Assembly (NCBI GenBank): GCA_951230915.1
Contig: OX579641.1
Location: 13,060,254-13,124,253, forward strand
Length of the DNA: 64,000 nucleotides
Reading direction: 5' to 3'
Source: Antitrichia curtipendula
Lineage: Eukaryota; Streptophyta; Bryopsida; Hypnales; Leucodontaceae
In this document: positions 47,186 to 59,606 of the stretch, one piece after another
How positions within the stretch are numbered: the stretch's first letter is position 1
Layout of the letters: each line of letters opens with the position of its first letter
Notes under the pieces: generated by a model
Told to the model about the DNA's origin: nothing
Seen by the model: the letters and a program-made list of their open reading frames with translations, nothing else
Database searches by the model: none
Position numbers and translations under genes: made by a program

Positions 47186-47521
47186 AGGGTAACGACATAT
47201 CAGGCTCTGAAGTCGCACAGGCTTCTAAAACCACCCACATCCTTAAATGCACACTATGTGTCCATGTTGTTTTTTCATAGACTTCAACAATGTAAAGATA
47301 GTGTACAATTTAGGAGGTGGTCGATTTAGAGCCCTATGCCATTTCAACTTCTAAATTTTGTAACTAATTCCACAAAGCTCCAAAAAATATGGTACAACTT
47401 GGATTAGATGCCAATTCCACTTATTGTTCAAGGAAAATTTACTGAAAAATATTTCAAGAAGCTTTGCCTCCCCAAAATTTAGTTTCAGCTCTTAGGTGGG
47501 CAATTTTTGGACCTATTACCT
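47186..47521. mobile_element. TA-flanked group B element, inverted copy
   Basis: TA at 47522-47523 on the right. The left end (GGGTAACGAC after TA) is slightly eroded. The interior (CCACCCAC, GTGTACAATTTAGGAGGTGG, CAAAGCTCCAAAAAATATGG, AAAATTTAGTTTCAGCTC) is the reverse of the copy at 32807 and close to the copy at 58985. Confidence 0.75.
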
Positions 47522-48677
47522 TAATGTAGTTTTAGCCAAGGAGGGTTGACCCCCTTAGTTATTGGTTTGAGCGAATTGAGCCCCTTGCTTGTCCCCTAGT
47601 AAAAATGATGAAATTTTTTATTTACCACGCATGATAAAATTTGCAAATTTTGAATTCATATTTGCGATCAGAGGCTCCAAATTAACCCGTAAATGTCCAA
47701 AGTCTTCTCCAAAATTCACGATTTGAAAAAAATCATCATAAACTACTATTTGGAAGAATATTTTGGAATTAATATACAAATAAAAGTTGTGCATTTTGAG
47801 TTTTAGGTTCCATCCATATGATTAGATTCACCAATGCTAGCACCAATATTTATTTTTTTAATATTTAAATGAAAAAATTTAAATGTCTTCTAAATTTGAT
47901 TACAAGCTAAATATTATCTTTTTTTTAGTGCAATTTATAGTAATGGATTTGAAATGAGGTTTTCTTCACATGATGATTTTTTGAAAAAAAATATTCTTTA
48001 AATCTATGACCTTGTTTTTGCAAATCCAATTTTGAACTAGAGTCAATGCAATTTGGGCTTGGTTAACAATTAAACATACTTTCACATTTGTAATTTTAGA
48101 AAAATATGTATTCTACTAACACCAAATCCAACTATTAGATAGGACAACAACTTGATAAAGTATGTCCACAAATTAAGATGAATTTCATTTAAGCAATAAT
48201 GAAAATGAAACTTGAGTTTCAACATATTAGTCATGCAAAAATTGGATGTCATAGCGCTTCAGAGTTAACTAGGAGAGTTGTACAAGTTAAACTTATCAAG
48301 TACAAAATAAGAGGCCTTTTATTTTACTTGCACCCTTTAAATGATTTCAAGGGGATGAGTGTTCGAGGGTTGGTTCACCCTGGCCTAGTTATTGCCCCAA
48401 CTAAAGATAAATGTAAAAATTACCCCCTATTTTATATTGCGCCAATTTTGTATTTCTTCACTTTGCCTATCTAATTTGGGGTCTATATGAATTCAAAATT
48501 TGCAAATTTTATTGTGGGTGGTAAATCAAAATTTCAGTTTTTTCTCCAAGGATAAAACATGGGATAATAAAGGAGTCAATCCTAGCCATAGTAGAGTGCC
48601 TTAGGAGGGAATTGTTGAAACAAAATCCCAACAACAGAGGTTGGTTTAATGATTTCTAACAAGGAATTTATCATGTA
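47522..48677. repeat. Inverted copy of the repeat at 39600-40290, plus AT-rich flank
   Basis: The 47800-48170 part matches 39600-40290 in reverse and lacks the miniature element found there. The rest has no gene. The direct words GCAAATTTTGAATTCATA at 47643 and AATTCAAAATTTGCAAATTT at 48490 are inverse to each other and may mark the outer ends of a larger element of about 870 bp. Confidence 0.5.
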
Positions 48678-48957
48678 AGGTAAAATGTATACACTCCAAA
48701 TTGCATCCTGACTAAAATTGCCATCATCACTCAGTATACATTTCCAAAACAAGTATGTATATAAGTTGAAGACACAATTTTAGAACATCTATCCTAAATT
48801 TTTTGATCCTTTGTAACTTTTGCATACGGTATCCAAATGCCGCATTCTTTGGTGCATTGAAACATCTTTGCCAACAAGAAAATATGAAAGTTTGACCAGT
48901 CTAATAATAATAACCAAGCACAATAGCAAAAAATCACAATTTTGGAGGTACCCACCT
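48678..48957. mobile_element. TA-flanked group D element, copy 2
   Basis: TA at 48676-48677 and 48958-48959. It starts AGGTAAAATGTATACACTCC and ends GGAGGTACCCACCT. The interior words TAACTTTTGCATACGGTATC, GCCAACAAGAAAATATGAAA and GACCAGTCTAATAATAATAA match the other D copies. It is the best guide to the target site used by Harbinger in D copy 1. Confidence 0.8.
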
Positions 48958-50074
48958 TAGAGGACTTTGGTGCCCTAATTTTTCCTAGTAGTGTGTATTA
49001 ATTTATTAAAGTCATAGTACTTAGTGCTAAATATTTGAATTATTTAATGCAAATTGATGTAGAATTGTCTAAGAATGATTTCTACATTAAAAACTAAATT
49101 GTGGTAACACTAATTTGCAATGGCACTCATTTTGTGTCTTCACTAATTGGGTCAATTAGCATAGTGTAAAGAGACGTCATTATCCAATATATAATCCAAT
49201 GGTGAAATTAGTGCAAAAATGTTTGATGACTACAAAGGTTGACGCTCAAATGTGTTTTTTATAAACATGTATAGTTTTTATAATGTTGAATTGATTCTCT
49301 CTATTTATGGATTATTCACGATTGCGTCAATTCTACTTTCAAGCAAAGTCATGAGCAACAAAAATTCATCTTCTTTGCTCATGTGCAAACAATTGCTAGA
49401 TAGTTCAAATTTACAGTTGTAAGAGTTTGAACATGGCAATAATTAGATGTTCATAAGAATTTAATTTGTTAAATTTCCACTTTCTAAAGCGATAACCTTG
49501 TCCCTTTCGTCCATTTCAAAGTCAAACCTCATTCAATAAAAAGCTCTTCAAAAAGTCATGTTAGACATTGTGAAATTCATAAATAAGTTTTATATTACAA
49601 AATATTGATGGTTGTTAATAGATGAGTATTATGTTATAAAATTTTGTAATGAGTTTGGATATAATAATTTCTCATTTGTTATAAAATGTATATATAGAAA
49701 GATTGAAGACTTCATATACATCACATCATTTTTTTATACACATATTATAACATATTAGCATATTATCCTAAAATTCAAGCACTTAAAAAAATATTAGGAT
49801 ATATTATTTATGCACATTATGATATTAATGTCCAATCTATTTTATTAGATGTGATTTGAAAAATACCTTGAGCTACAGATTAACATAATTTGAAATGAAA
49901 TTACAATAATGTGATAAAAGGTTACAAATTAAGTCTTGCAAAGCGCCAAATTAAATAATCAAATTGAGCAATTGGCAAAGTTTGTGCAAAATATTATGTC
50001 AAAATGTTTTGATCATCAATCACAAGGTCAAAACACCTTGATTCAACCTTCTAACAACAAGGTGGCCTAAATTA
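48958..50074. other. AT-rich intergenic DNA, no gene seen
   Basis: Only short frames. No repeat ends recognised. Confidence 0.5.
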
Positions 50075-50372
50075 AAGTGTTTGATGGATGACAAAGAATC
50101 GTTCTATATAAGACAAAAGTACAGAATGTTCATCATTGGAATTTTGTGTAGAAAAGGGAGGTTTTGTATATTTTTGAATTTTTTTGTATAAAAGGGAAGG
50201 TCTTGCACATCCTTGGAATTTTGTGTATAAAGGAGAGGTCTTGCACACTCAGTAGTTTGACCTCCAATGAGTGCCCTTGGGGGGGCAAATTTTTTTGAAG
50301 CAAATGATTCACTCGGTATCCAAAAGGATGATTTCCACAGTCACCAACCCAACGTTCCAAAGGCTAATGAAA
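50075..50372. repeat. Dispersed repeat, third copy
   Basis: It follows 31259-31460 (GATGACAAAGAATCG, CATCATTGGAATTTTGTGT, CCTCCAATGAGTGCCC, ATGATTTCCACAGTCAC). An internal block of about 37-40 bp (TTTTGTGTATAAAGG-GAGGTC) is repeated about three times. Confidence 0.65.
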
Positions 50373-50392
50373 TGCCGGCGTCACTCTGACTA

Positions 50393-50665
50393 AGGTAGGT
50401 GCACTCAAATGTGCCACTGACCTTAAACCGCCATCTATACTACGTGTACATCTCCAAAATCAGTTCTGTACCTATGTGGAAGAAACGCTTTTAGAACCAA
50501 AACTTTGTTCCTTAATAACTTTTGCATACAAGATCCAAATGCCACGTTCTCTGACGCGTTGGAACCTCCTTTCACTTGCCTACAAGAAAATATGAAAATT
50601 TGACCAGCCTAATAATAGTAACTAGGCTCAGTAGCAAAAAGTGGCGGTTTTGGGTGTACCTACCA
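50393..50665 (-). mobile_element. TA-flanked group D element, copy 3
   Basis: TA at 50391-50392. The left end is AGGTAGGTGCACTCAAATG and the right end GGGTGTACCTACC. It lies in opposite orientation to the copy at 51011, with about 345 bp between. Confidence 0.8.
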
Positions 50666-51010
50666 TATGACCACGATACACGAGCTGAAATTTCGAGCCA
50701 GGGACGGCAAGTCTGACGAGCTGAAACCTGTAAGACGGAGTGAACGACATATCACCCAAAACAAAAATCCCCAACTTATTTCAACCCCCTTTTGTGCAGG
50801 GATCGATTATTTTTGGAGCGATTCACCTGGTTTGGCCAGAGGGGCCATTCATGTTCTCTGATTTGGGAGACGAGTGGTGTACGGTATCCATTGCTCCCAA
50901 AATCCCCCCGCCCCCTGCCACTTCTGAGGAGCGGTGATGGAGTGCTTTTTTCCAAAAATATTAATAAGTCCCTCTGCTGAACGTTAAGCCGAGCTTATCC
51001 TGTACATATA
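50666..51010. other. Spacer between two inverted group D copies
   Basis: This 345-bp stretch has higher GC than its surroundings. Overlapping frames of about 60 residues are present but have no family motif. It may simply be unique DNA caught between two insertions. Confidence 0.4.
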
Positions 51011-51282
51011 AGGTGGGTACACTCAAAACCGCCACTTTTTGCTACTGAGCCTAGTTACTACTATTAGACTGGTCAAATTTTCATATATTCTTGTTGGCAA
51101 GTGAAAGGAGGTTCCAACGCACCAGAGAACATGACATTTGGACATTGTGTGCAAAAGTTATTAAGGATCAAAGTTTGTTTCCGAAAGCGCTCCATCCAAA
51201 TAGGTACATAACTGATTTTCGAAATGTACATAGCCTGTAGATGGCGCTTTAAGGTCAGGTGCCATTTTGGGGGTGCCTACCT
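51011..51282 (+). mobile_element. TA-flanked group D element, copy 4
   Basis: TA at 51009-51010 and 51283-51284, 272 bp. It starts AGGTGGGTACACTCAAAACC and ends GGGGGTGCCTACCT. The interior is the reverse complement of copy 3 with few changes. Confidence 0.85.
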
Positions 51283-51790
51283 TACGTGGTACTCATGGAA
51301 AAATATTGTCAATCTCCTTGTCAAAAATAGGGTATCTGTACTGTACAGTAGAGTACAGGATACTCTGACCCTCTGTAGACCGGCTGGCCGGCCATGGGAG
51401 CAGAAGTTAGCAGAAGTTTGTATGATGACATTAATTTGGCTGCACCCCCAGTACCTTACTTTGGTTAGTGGATAGACTTTGGATTCGCGGGAGCCAGTTT
51501 GAGACCGACTGCAAGGGGACCGAGTTCATAAGATATCTGCAACACGCAGGGGTACATTTTGTCCCTGGTAACTTAACTTAAGAGGAGGACATGGACCTTG
51601 GATTGGCGAAAGGGGTGGATTGCCTGCAGGTGGAGACGTTGGTGTACTGTACAATGAAACCCACGCGGAATTACGGGAACAAGACAGGCGGCCTGGATTT
51701 GCTTGAGCGGCAGTGATGATCATGGTAAAGCCATACTTGGGTGACTTGATGATGATTGCAGCTGGAAGTTTTAGTAGATGAAAAATCCCT

Positions 51791-51882
51791 GACCTAATGC
51801 CTAACCTAACCCCTAACCTAATCCCTAACCTAAATCCTAACCTAAATCCTGACCTAATGCCTAACCTAAATCCTAACTTAAT
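51791..51882. repeat. Degenerate CCTAACCTAA(T/A)C minisatellite
   Basis: About seven units of 12-13 bp such as CCTAACCTAATC and CCTAACCTAAATC. It recalls the plant telomere word CCCTAAA but is not that repeat. On the minus strand it yields a repetitive Leu-Gly-Ile-Arg frame, which is an artefact. Confidence 0.8.
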
Positions 51883-54800
51883 CTCCAATGGATGTTAAAT
51901 GTCCCCCATCAAACTACCCAAATGACACTATGGTATAGGTTTCTAAGGAATAAAGTAGAGTAAGGTAAACATGCCTCTTACCAAGCAAATTTGTTATCCC
52001 ATCTAGGTAGCTTGAAGAAGCTATTTGTCAACTCATGTATTTTTTAGGAGATTGAGAAGTTTGACAAAAGTCATTTGCAAGTAGAATCAAGACATTTCCT
52101 CAAGCAAATGAATTTTATGTGATTTTTCAAAGTTTGTTGGGACTAATTTAGTAAACTATGGATGGATAGACCCATGCTAAACCACATACTAATGTGCCCC
52201 CTCTCCAAGTGCATTGTCATGATGCTAAAGGGGTGCTAAGATTGTCATAATGGGTGGGTTTCAATAGATGTCTATATTGGATGATTGATGGCATAGTATT
52301 GTTATCTATAAGTCAACCTAATATGACAATACATACAAATCAAAAGTTTGCTAGAACTTCATACGGAAGGAAGTCTTCAATGTTTTAGTGGTTACTTATA
52401 GTAGATGGTGTTTGCATGCACAAAGTGAATATGTCTTGTGTTGCAAGTTCCAACATATCATTCTATATAACATTATATGCAGATCTCCTAAACAACGTTA
52501 CTACATATGGATATAGGTTCAAAAGAAGGAATTATTATATTCAATCCAAGCTTTAGGAAACAATTTATATTTTTGGGTCTCAATATTGATAAGTATTGAT
52601 GACTATAATATTTAATTCAATTATATAAACAAAATCAATAGGATAAAGTGTACAACTTCTATTTTGAAATCATCACTAAATAATTTTTCTAAATTGTACA
52701 TTGTAACACATTTTGTACCATTTTTTACATTTTGTATTATTATAACACATGTTTTTCATTTTGAGAAATTTGAACTAACTTTGAAATTAGACCCATATAT
52801 TCCCAATATATCTCTTTTTCAATGTTCTTTATTATGTTTCTTTTATACTTTTAACATTAAAAATCATTAATTAAAAAAAATACTATTAAAAAACACATCG
52901 TACCAATACAACACAAATTATATTATTAGTGCAGCACCCACCACTTCCGATCAACAATTAAACATTTAAATGCCATAGCAATCTCTTGGTGATTCCTAAA
53001 AACCACTTAGGTGACTGGAATCTAAATTGACTAAGTTTTTTAAGAAAAATGTTCAAAAACTATTATTTCTTGAGTGCATTGAGCAAAATTTAAAAATTCT
53101 ACAAATTTTTACTAGACTACTATAAGAATGTGTAGAAAAAATTTCAGACCATTTAACTATGTAGATTGCAAGATTACAATGTTTGAAGTAGATTGAAAGA
53201 AAATAAATTTAAAACTCATTTTGACAAGTCAACAAAATTTGACTCAACATTATGGAGGTGTTGGCACTATTAAACTCTGAAATTTTATATCATCACGTAG
53301 AAAGTTATGTAAGTTACTTGCATACCAATTTTCAAAGACAATGGAGGTATTTAACATACTCAAATCATCTTGCAGTGAAAGGACGTTCAAAAAATGGCAA
53401 GTACACTGGCATAAATTCATTTATTTTCCAATAGCTTGTCTTCTGGAAGAATCAAAATCCTAATGGTGATTACAAATCTTTCTTACTTCAAAATAAGTAC
53501 AAAAAATTAACCACCAAATAAATAATAATTTGACATTAGAATTTGAACATTTGACATAATGATTCAGGTTTTATTATGAAACTATGCAATGAATTAAAAT
53601 TATTAGATAACTAAAAAAAATTCATTGCTAACTATACATTATTGCCCTATATTGTTTTGAAAATGTATAGCACAAATTCTAGACTTTTTACCTTCATGGT
53701 TTACATGATATAAGTGTTTAAAGTTAATGTTAAAACTAATGGAATTTTTTAAAGCATTTGCCCTTCCTATTATCATGTTGCCAAAATTGCCTATAAAATT
53801 TTGGGCCCATAAATTTTGATTTGTCTCCCAATAATTTTATTATAAAATTTAATAAAATTATAACTTGTATATTTATGAAGCTTATATAAGCTTGCATCTT
53901 TGGTATTACTTTACTTTCATTTGTTCAAAATTAGTTTTATATGAACTAGCCCAAAAAACTTTGTTAGAACTTATTATCTTTAATGGATTAAATTTTATTT
54001 ATAAATAAAAATAAATAAAAAATAGTATTTATTTTTGTTAAACATACATGGATATAAGTGAAGAAACATTCAAATCATATTCATTATTTTTCTTATTGAA
54101 TCTTTGTAATTGCAAGTAAGTGAATGCTATTTAATGTTTTTGTATGGTTTTAAATTGCCTTATTGAAGTTTCCCATTATAGAAGTGATTTCTTATCTTCT
54201 AATCTTGATGATCATCATGGGAAAATAAACTGAATCAAATTTGTTCTTTTATGTGTAGCTTTAAATTGATATAAAGTTTCTTCATCCAAGAAATTAAAAA
54301 ATGTAAATACTTTTACTCACATACACAATTTAATGATAATTTGGTAATACATAATAATTTTATATACCAAGAATGTAAAAATAATAAATTTCTTTAATTT
54401 TTATGGTCAAATAAGCATGGTCCTACGTGTTTGACGACATAGATATAAATATCCTTTAGGAATTGACACCTAAGTCTCAAAAGGATTTGTATGTATATTG
54501 TTGATGATAGTGCTTAACATGATTAGTGTGAGGGCACAAAATTGGTGTTATTTCAAAAAAAATGTAAAATGAGTTCAATAGAGTAATATTATAGTCAAGA
54601 ATAACTTTTAAAAGTATTTAATTGGTAAATTAGAGTCATTCACACTTGTGAATAAATCAATATTGTTAGCTCTATTATAACTCCTTGGACCCTTGAGTCC
54701 ATGCATCTAATGAAGTATCAATGTCACATTTATTTTTTATTTTTTAATTCAAAAATCTATAGAGGGAGCTTTCAGCCTCTAGTGAAAAATCCCTACAACA

Positions 54801-55189
54801 AAAACCAATGATTATAAAATGTGCACTACACACAATTGCAAACTTGTACCTTCTTGATTGTCACATGCCAATTTCCCATTACATGCTAGTGGTTCCTATA
54901 TTTTATTGCAACATCCCAAAGATGTCACTAATAGAAAGGGTGGTCTTGGAACACCAAAGAACAATATCGGAGCTTGGTGCCCCAAACCCATATGGGCACC
55001 AAGACCCTTCTACTTCTGAATGCTTAATCCTAGAAAGACAAGGCCTAGCACTAAGTTTGTCAACCAAAAATCATCATCATATTCTTAGTAAAATAGTTGC
55101 ATTCTTTCTTTCTACATTTTCTCTAAAAGTCATTCATTGAACACTTTTTGCCATCCTTGGCATTTCAAAATTTAAATAAGGTAGAACTA
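51883..55189. other. AT-rich intergenic DNA; degraded TTAA-group repeat near 53020-53420
   Basis: The part 53020-53180 (GACTAAGTTTTTTAAGAAAA, TATTATTTCTTGAGTGCA, AAAATTTCAGACCATTTAAC, GTAGATTGCAAGAT) follows the left half of the TTAA-group copies. At 54970-55010 there is one unit like the minisatellite at 32658 (GGTGCCCCAAACCC/GGGCACC). No gene is recognised. Confidence 0.45.
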
Positions 55190-55505
55190 CACATTCCCAA
55201 TTAGGGATCCATACCCAACATGTAGGATGCAACTATTTTCAACCAAGATTGGAACAAATTTACAATCCAAGTATGAAATGTGTTTTTTCCTTGTTTTCAA
55301 AGTTAGGACTAATAAGATCATGACACATGTCCCAAATTGTCATAAAGTGTGCGGGAAGTACTGATCGGAAAAGTAGTCTCTTAACTGATTAAAATTAGAG
55401 ACTCTAGACAAAGGGTTTGGAACACTTTCTGGCTCCCAAAATTCTTAACAATTTCAATTTGGGAAATAAAATTATGAAAAATTTATAGTTTCAATATTTC
55501 TTATC
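55190..55505. repeat. Copy of the left part of the repeat at 33178-33790
   Basis: It shares CCAACATGTAGGATGCA, GAAATGTGTTTT, AAGATCATGACACATGTCCC and CAATTTCAATTTGGGAAATA with 33178-33490, in the same order. Non-coding. Confidence 0.65.
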
Positions 55506-55706
55506 TCTTTACATTGCCACACACTGCTCCTCACCTGTCCCCAAACCGCTTAAATGACCAGACATGGGGCGTTTCTGCTTTAGCTATCAACATGCACCAC
55601 CACCACATGCAGCTCTATCAAAGCCCATGCTTCAAGTTGTACATGCAATTTTCATTTTTCAAGTTTCCAAACTACCGGGAGTTGGCTGTGTGTAACATTA
55701 CACATC

Positions 55707-55735
55707 TTTCATTTTCATTTTCATTTTCATTTTCT
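55707..55735. repeat. (CATTTT)n microsatellite
   Basis: Nearly five perfect CATTTT units, followed by related CATTTC/CAAGTTT words to about 55770. Confidence 0.85.
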
Positions 55736-55880
55736 AAGTTCCATTTCCAAGTTTCATTTTTCAAGTTTGCAAACTAACATGAGTATCATAATTTCTTGAG
55801 AATACCAGCAGTTACAACAATCGTCCAGCTGTTGGAACTGCATGAAAGTGCAAATATTTTGTTTTGAAATTGGCCCATTA

Positions 55881-56182
55881 AGGTAGTATGCTCTTAAAGC
55901 GACCACTTAAGAGCAGATCGCCTTTTCAGGGAAGTTAAACTTATTGAAACAATTTTCAGTAAATTTACATAGGAAGAAAAATGGAATTGGCATCTAACCC
56001 AAGTCGTTTCATATTTTTCAGATCTTTGTAGCATTAGTTATGAATTTTTGAAGTTCAAACACAGTGGTTTCTAAAAGCGACCACCTTCTGAAATGTACAC
56101 AGTTCAAACATTGAAGAAAGCAAAATGTACCTCTGTGTCATGATCGCTTTTAGAACATGGGCGCTTTTAGAGCATACTACCT
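55881..56182. mobile_element. TA-flanked group B element, copy 4
   Basis: TA at 55879-55880 and 56183-56184, 302 bp. The left end AGGTAGTATGCTCTTAAAGC pairs with AGGTAGTATGCTCTAAAAGC at the right end. The interior (GGAATTGGCATCTAACCCAA, GTCGTTTCATATTTTTCAG) is close to copy 1 at 2761. The very clean ends suggest a young insertion. Confidence 0.87.
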
Positions 56183-57256
56183 TACATGTTATTCAGCCCT
56201 TGTGGAGGGCTGTGAGTTCCCCAGGGTTCCCAGACTCTGAAACCGTCTGGAACTGCGCCGCAGCAGCTGCATGACGTGGCCAAGCGACTGCCAGCGTCAT
56301 ACCAAAAAAAAAATCAAAAAATTCAAATTTTTTTTTGTCCATCTTGTTTTTTCATTTTAAGATTTTTTTCTTTTTTCAAAGAAAAAAAAAACTCACAGCG
56401 GCCATTCTTTTGTTGCTGGGGGAACAACGCCAAGAACAAGCCCAAAACGGCCCTACAGACCCCCCAAAAAATCATCTAATGTCCTCATATCATATCACAG
56501 TGTGGTCTCCTTTTAGAGTTGTGCTTTTACAAAAAAGCTTCTGGCTTACCACAAAAGGTAACTGATGAGGGTACAACAGCAGTTGGTCAGGGATCTGCAA
56601 ATACAATAAAATAAATATTGAGTTGATGGGAGGTTTTGTACCCGGAGGTGTTTGACAATGGACGCAGTGACCAAACTCCAATTCAGATTCCAGGTGCCTG
56701 CATGGCCCTGTGTTTTCTGTTAAAAAAATGTGACTCCCTGGATATGACCCGCCTTTTTCTCGCTCGGACAACGTGTCAACTTCAGAGAGAAATGGGCCTC
56801 CTTGATGTGGCTTTGGGAAGCAAAATCCTCCATCTCTCCAGACACGGACATCCTTTCGGCAAGGATTCATTATTTACCGGTATAATTGGAGTTGTTGCTG
56901 GACTTTCGATTTCATTGTGTCCCCCGAACTTGCTGTTTGGATCATGCCGGCCACCGCCATATGTAGCTTGAAATGTAGGTTTCAATAGTGAGTGAGGTTT
57001 ATGCAATCGAAAACAAGATGTGTGGAGCTTAAGGGAAACCAGTCTATGACATGCAAACCGTCCAATGCAAGACACCTAAGAAACGATCCAATTACAGTTT
57101 CACATTTGTCAATCCATGATAGAATTATTGTGATAAGTGAGACTTAAATTAAGTAGGTTGAGTTAGTGGTCACAATCAGTGCCTTGGGTGATGGTGAAGC
57201 AATTGTTAATGATTGCAATTGGAACTTTCACTTTTTAGATTAAATTGTCACAAGAA
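56183..57256. other. Non-repeat island, possible gene fragment at about 56600-57000
   Basis: Moderate GC between two group B elements. Frames of 111 residues (56636-56971, plus) and 126 residues (56490-56870, minus) overlap, so at most one can be coding. I recognise neither. The plus frame ends in a hydrophobic GIIGVVAGLSISL stretch. Confidence 0.3.
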
Positions 57257-57665
57257 AGGTATGAGGCTCAGAAATGGCACATCTAAGGGCTGGTCTGCCT
57301 TTTTGTGTATTTCATTGGACGGGACTAATTTCAGCTCATTTTTAAGACAAAGAGAAATAGATGAAGAATCTAACCCAAGTGGTTTCGTACTTTTCCAAGC
57401 ATTTTTGAATTACTTATGAATTTTCAAACGAGTTAGGTCATAGGTCCCTATTTATGATCCTAGGTCTTTTATAAACGGTTTGCTTGCAATTCTAAAGAAA
57501 GATGGGAAAAGCAAAGCAAATGATTGACTCTTACAATTGATAATGCTTTTTTCCTTAATTCATTCATTGACTATACATGTCAATTTCAGAACCAACTCAT
57601 GTCCATTTCATAGCCATTTATAGGGTCCATTCTTAATGTCTGTTCCATTTCAGAGTCTCCTACCT
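57257..57665. mobile_element. Group B element, 409-bp subfamily, second copy
   Basis: The left end is AGGTATGAGGCTCAG and the right end GAGTCTCCTACCT. It is the same length as the copy at 31878 and shares AGGGCTGGTCTGCCTTTTTG, AATCTAACCCAAGTGG and CCAAGCATTTTTGAATTACT with it. The flanks read AA and AA rather than TA, so the site is mutated or slightly misplaced. Confidence 0.72.
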
Positions 57666-58984
57666 AACTAATTTTTTTTCCTTCATGACACATTAGAAAA
57701 TATTGAGGACATATTAGGAAATATTATGCCTGCTTTAGTTAGTAAGATGACCATTATGGATATATTTTGGATGATTTGGGGTAGTCTAGAGACTCTTTTG
57801 GGCCAATTGGGCAACACACTTCAAAATTTTATAACAAACTCATACTTTGTCAAGAAAATAAAATTTTGATTGCTCTCTCAATTTCTCACATTTGTCTTTA
57901 TACGTTAAATTTTTTTATAAATTTCAATGATGTCAACAAGACAAACCAATAATTTTGTTTTGTCATAAGTTGGTTTACATTAACCTGTAGATTGTTTTTT
58001 CACATCGAAAGGTTGAAATCACCCTTCAAAAGACCTCTATATAGTTTATTCAAATATTATATTATTTTAGTTTTATTGATTTATTAACCATGAAATGCTA
58101 CACGAGCGAAAAGACCCGGCCAATGGATGACTTTTGAAGGTTACTCAAGATAGAAAAAGCAAAGATTCATAAAAAAAATTCCCTTGTTCATAAGGACATG
58201 CATTGTAACTAAGGTCAAGAATGAAGGTAATAAATATTTTTTGTGTTTCCCTTTTGAGGGAGATTCTCGATCAACGGCCCACCTTGGGAATAGGAGTTGT
58301 GTGCCCATAAATAAATTTTTCATTAAGGGCCATAAGACAAAGCATGTCCCATATGTTGGTCATGAAGAGATATGTACCTATAATTTAGGCAATCTTCTAC
58401 TTGTAAGACACACTCAAGATAGGAATAATACAGTTATGGAGCCTTCCTAGGCGATTGTTATGGAATTGGTGACAAACTTGTTTTTATAGAATTAAAGCAG
58501 TAGATTTTTGAAGATAAGTTGTTGAAACCATAAACTTTAAAGTGAACCTCAAAGCAATTGCCAAAATAAAAACAATTTAACTTCAAAACAAGTTTATTAG
58601 TTCATTCCAAAGGCACAATTTTGTTTTTCATGATTTCTAGGAAAAAAATGTATGCAACCCAAAAATTGAGTTGAGAGTCTAGGAAATTTTTAGTGAGATT
58701 TTTTTGAAATTGTAAAAAACTTGAAATTTTTCTGCTTTATAAAAATTATGAAAATTGAATTGAAAGTAATCCGTAGATGTTAATATTCTACAAAATGTTA
58801 TGACTTGTGCAAAACAAAATCCTTTGTATACTGTACTTTATAAATAGTTATATAATCAATGAATATTTTATGTGTATTGAATGATCCTTTAGAATTTTTA
58901 TTTTTTCAAAGTTTTAAATTTGTATTTATTTTTAATACCTAGGAAATCAATGTAAACCTTAAAATGTTCACGACTTTTGCAGTA
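57666..58984. other. AT-rich intergenic DNA, no gene recognised
   Basis: An 88-residue plus frame at 58184-58450 is rather polar and even in composition but matches no family I know. The rest is low-complexity AT. Confidence 0.4.
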
Positions 58985-59310
58985 AGATAACATGCTCGAG
59001 AATAGTTCGGGCATTAAGAACCGCCCACCTGTAAAATATACACGATATGCACATGCTGTTTTTTCATAGCCTTCACTGATGTACAAACAATGTACATTTC
59101 AGGGGTGGACGATTTTGGAGCCCTATGCCAATTCAACTTCAAAAGTTCATAACTAATTTCAAAAAGCTCCAAAAAATATGAAACGACTTAGGTTAGATGC
59201 CAAATCCACTTCTCTTTCAAGGAAAATTTGCTGGAAAATATTTCAAGAAGTTTTGCCTTCCCAAAATTCAGTTTCAGCTCTTAGGTGGGCGATTTCTGGA
59301 CCTGTTACCT
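58985..59310. mobile_element. TA-flanked group B element, inverted copy 2
   Basis: TA at 58983-58984 and 59311-59312. The left end is AGATAACATGCTCGAG; the right end, inverted, is AGGTAACAGGTCCAGAAATC. The interior runs parallel to the copy at 47186 (CCGCCCACCT, TTTTTTCATAGCCTTCA, GGAAAATTTGCTGGAAAATA). Confidence 0.78.
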
Positions 59311-59606
59311 TACGTAATGGAATCTCATAAAACAAAGCTTCCTACACATGTTACATAACATTAAAAGCCTCAAATAATAATTGAAGTCACTATGATCTAT
59401 CCAAAATTTGCAAAAGACCAAAATGAATTTTAAAAAGCCTTTAAAAGTCAACATTAATGGTGTTTAACATACACATTTGAAATAAAATAAAATATTAACT
59501 ATTAAAGAAAACAAAATAGATTACATATAACACTTTTAAAAATAATCAATTTAAAAATAAATAAAAAGGTTACCATAAAAACATCACTAGTAAAAAATAG
59601 TGATCA

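Noticed and set aside
51526..51888. 120-residue minus-strand frame with Leu-Gly-Ile-Arg repeats
   Set aside because: The repeats are the translation of the CCTAACCTAA minisatellite.
56490..56971. Gene call on either strand
   Set aside because: Two frames overlap on opposite strands and neither has a recognisable domain, so it is reported only as a possible fragment.
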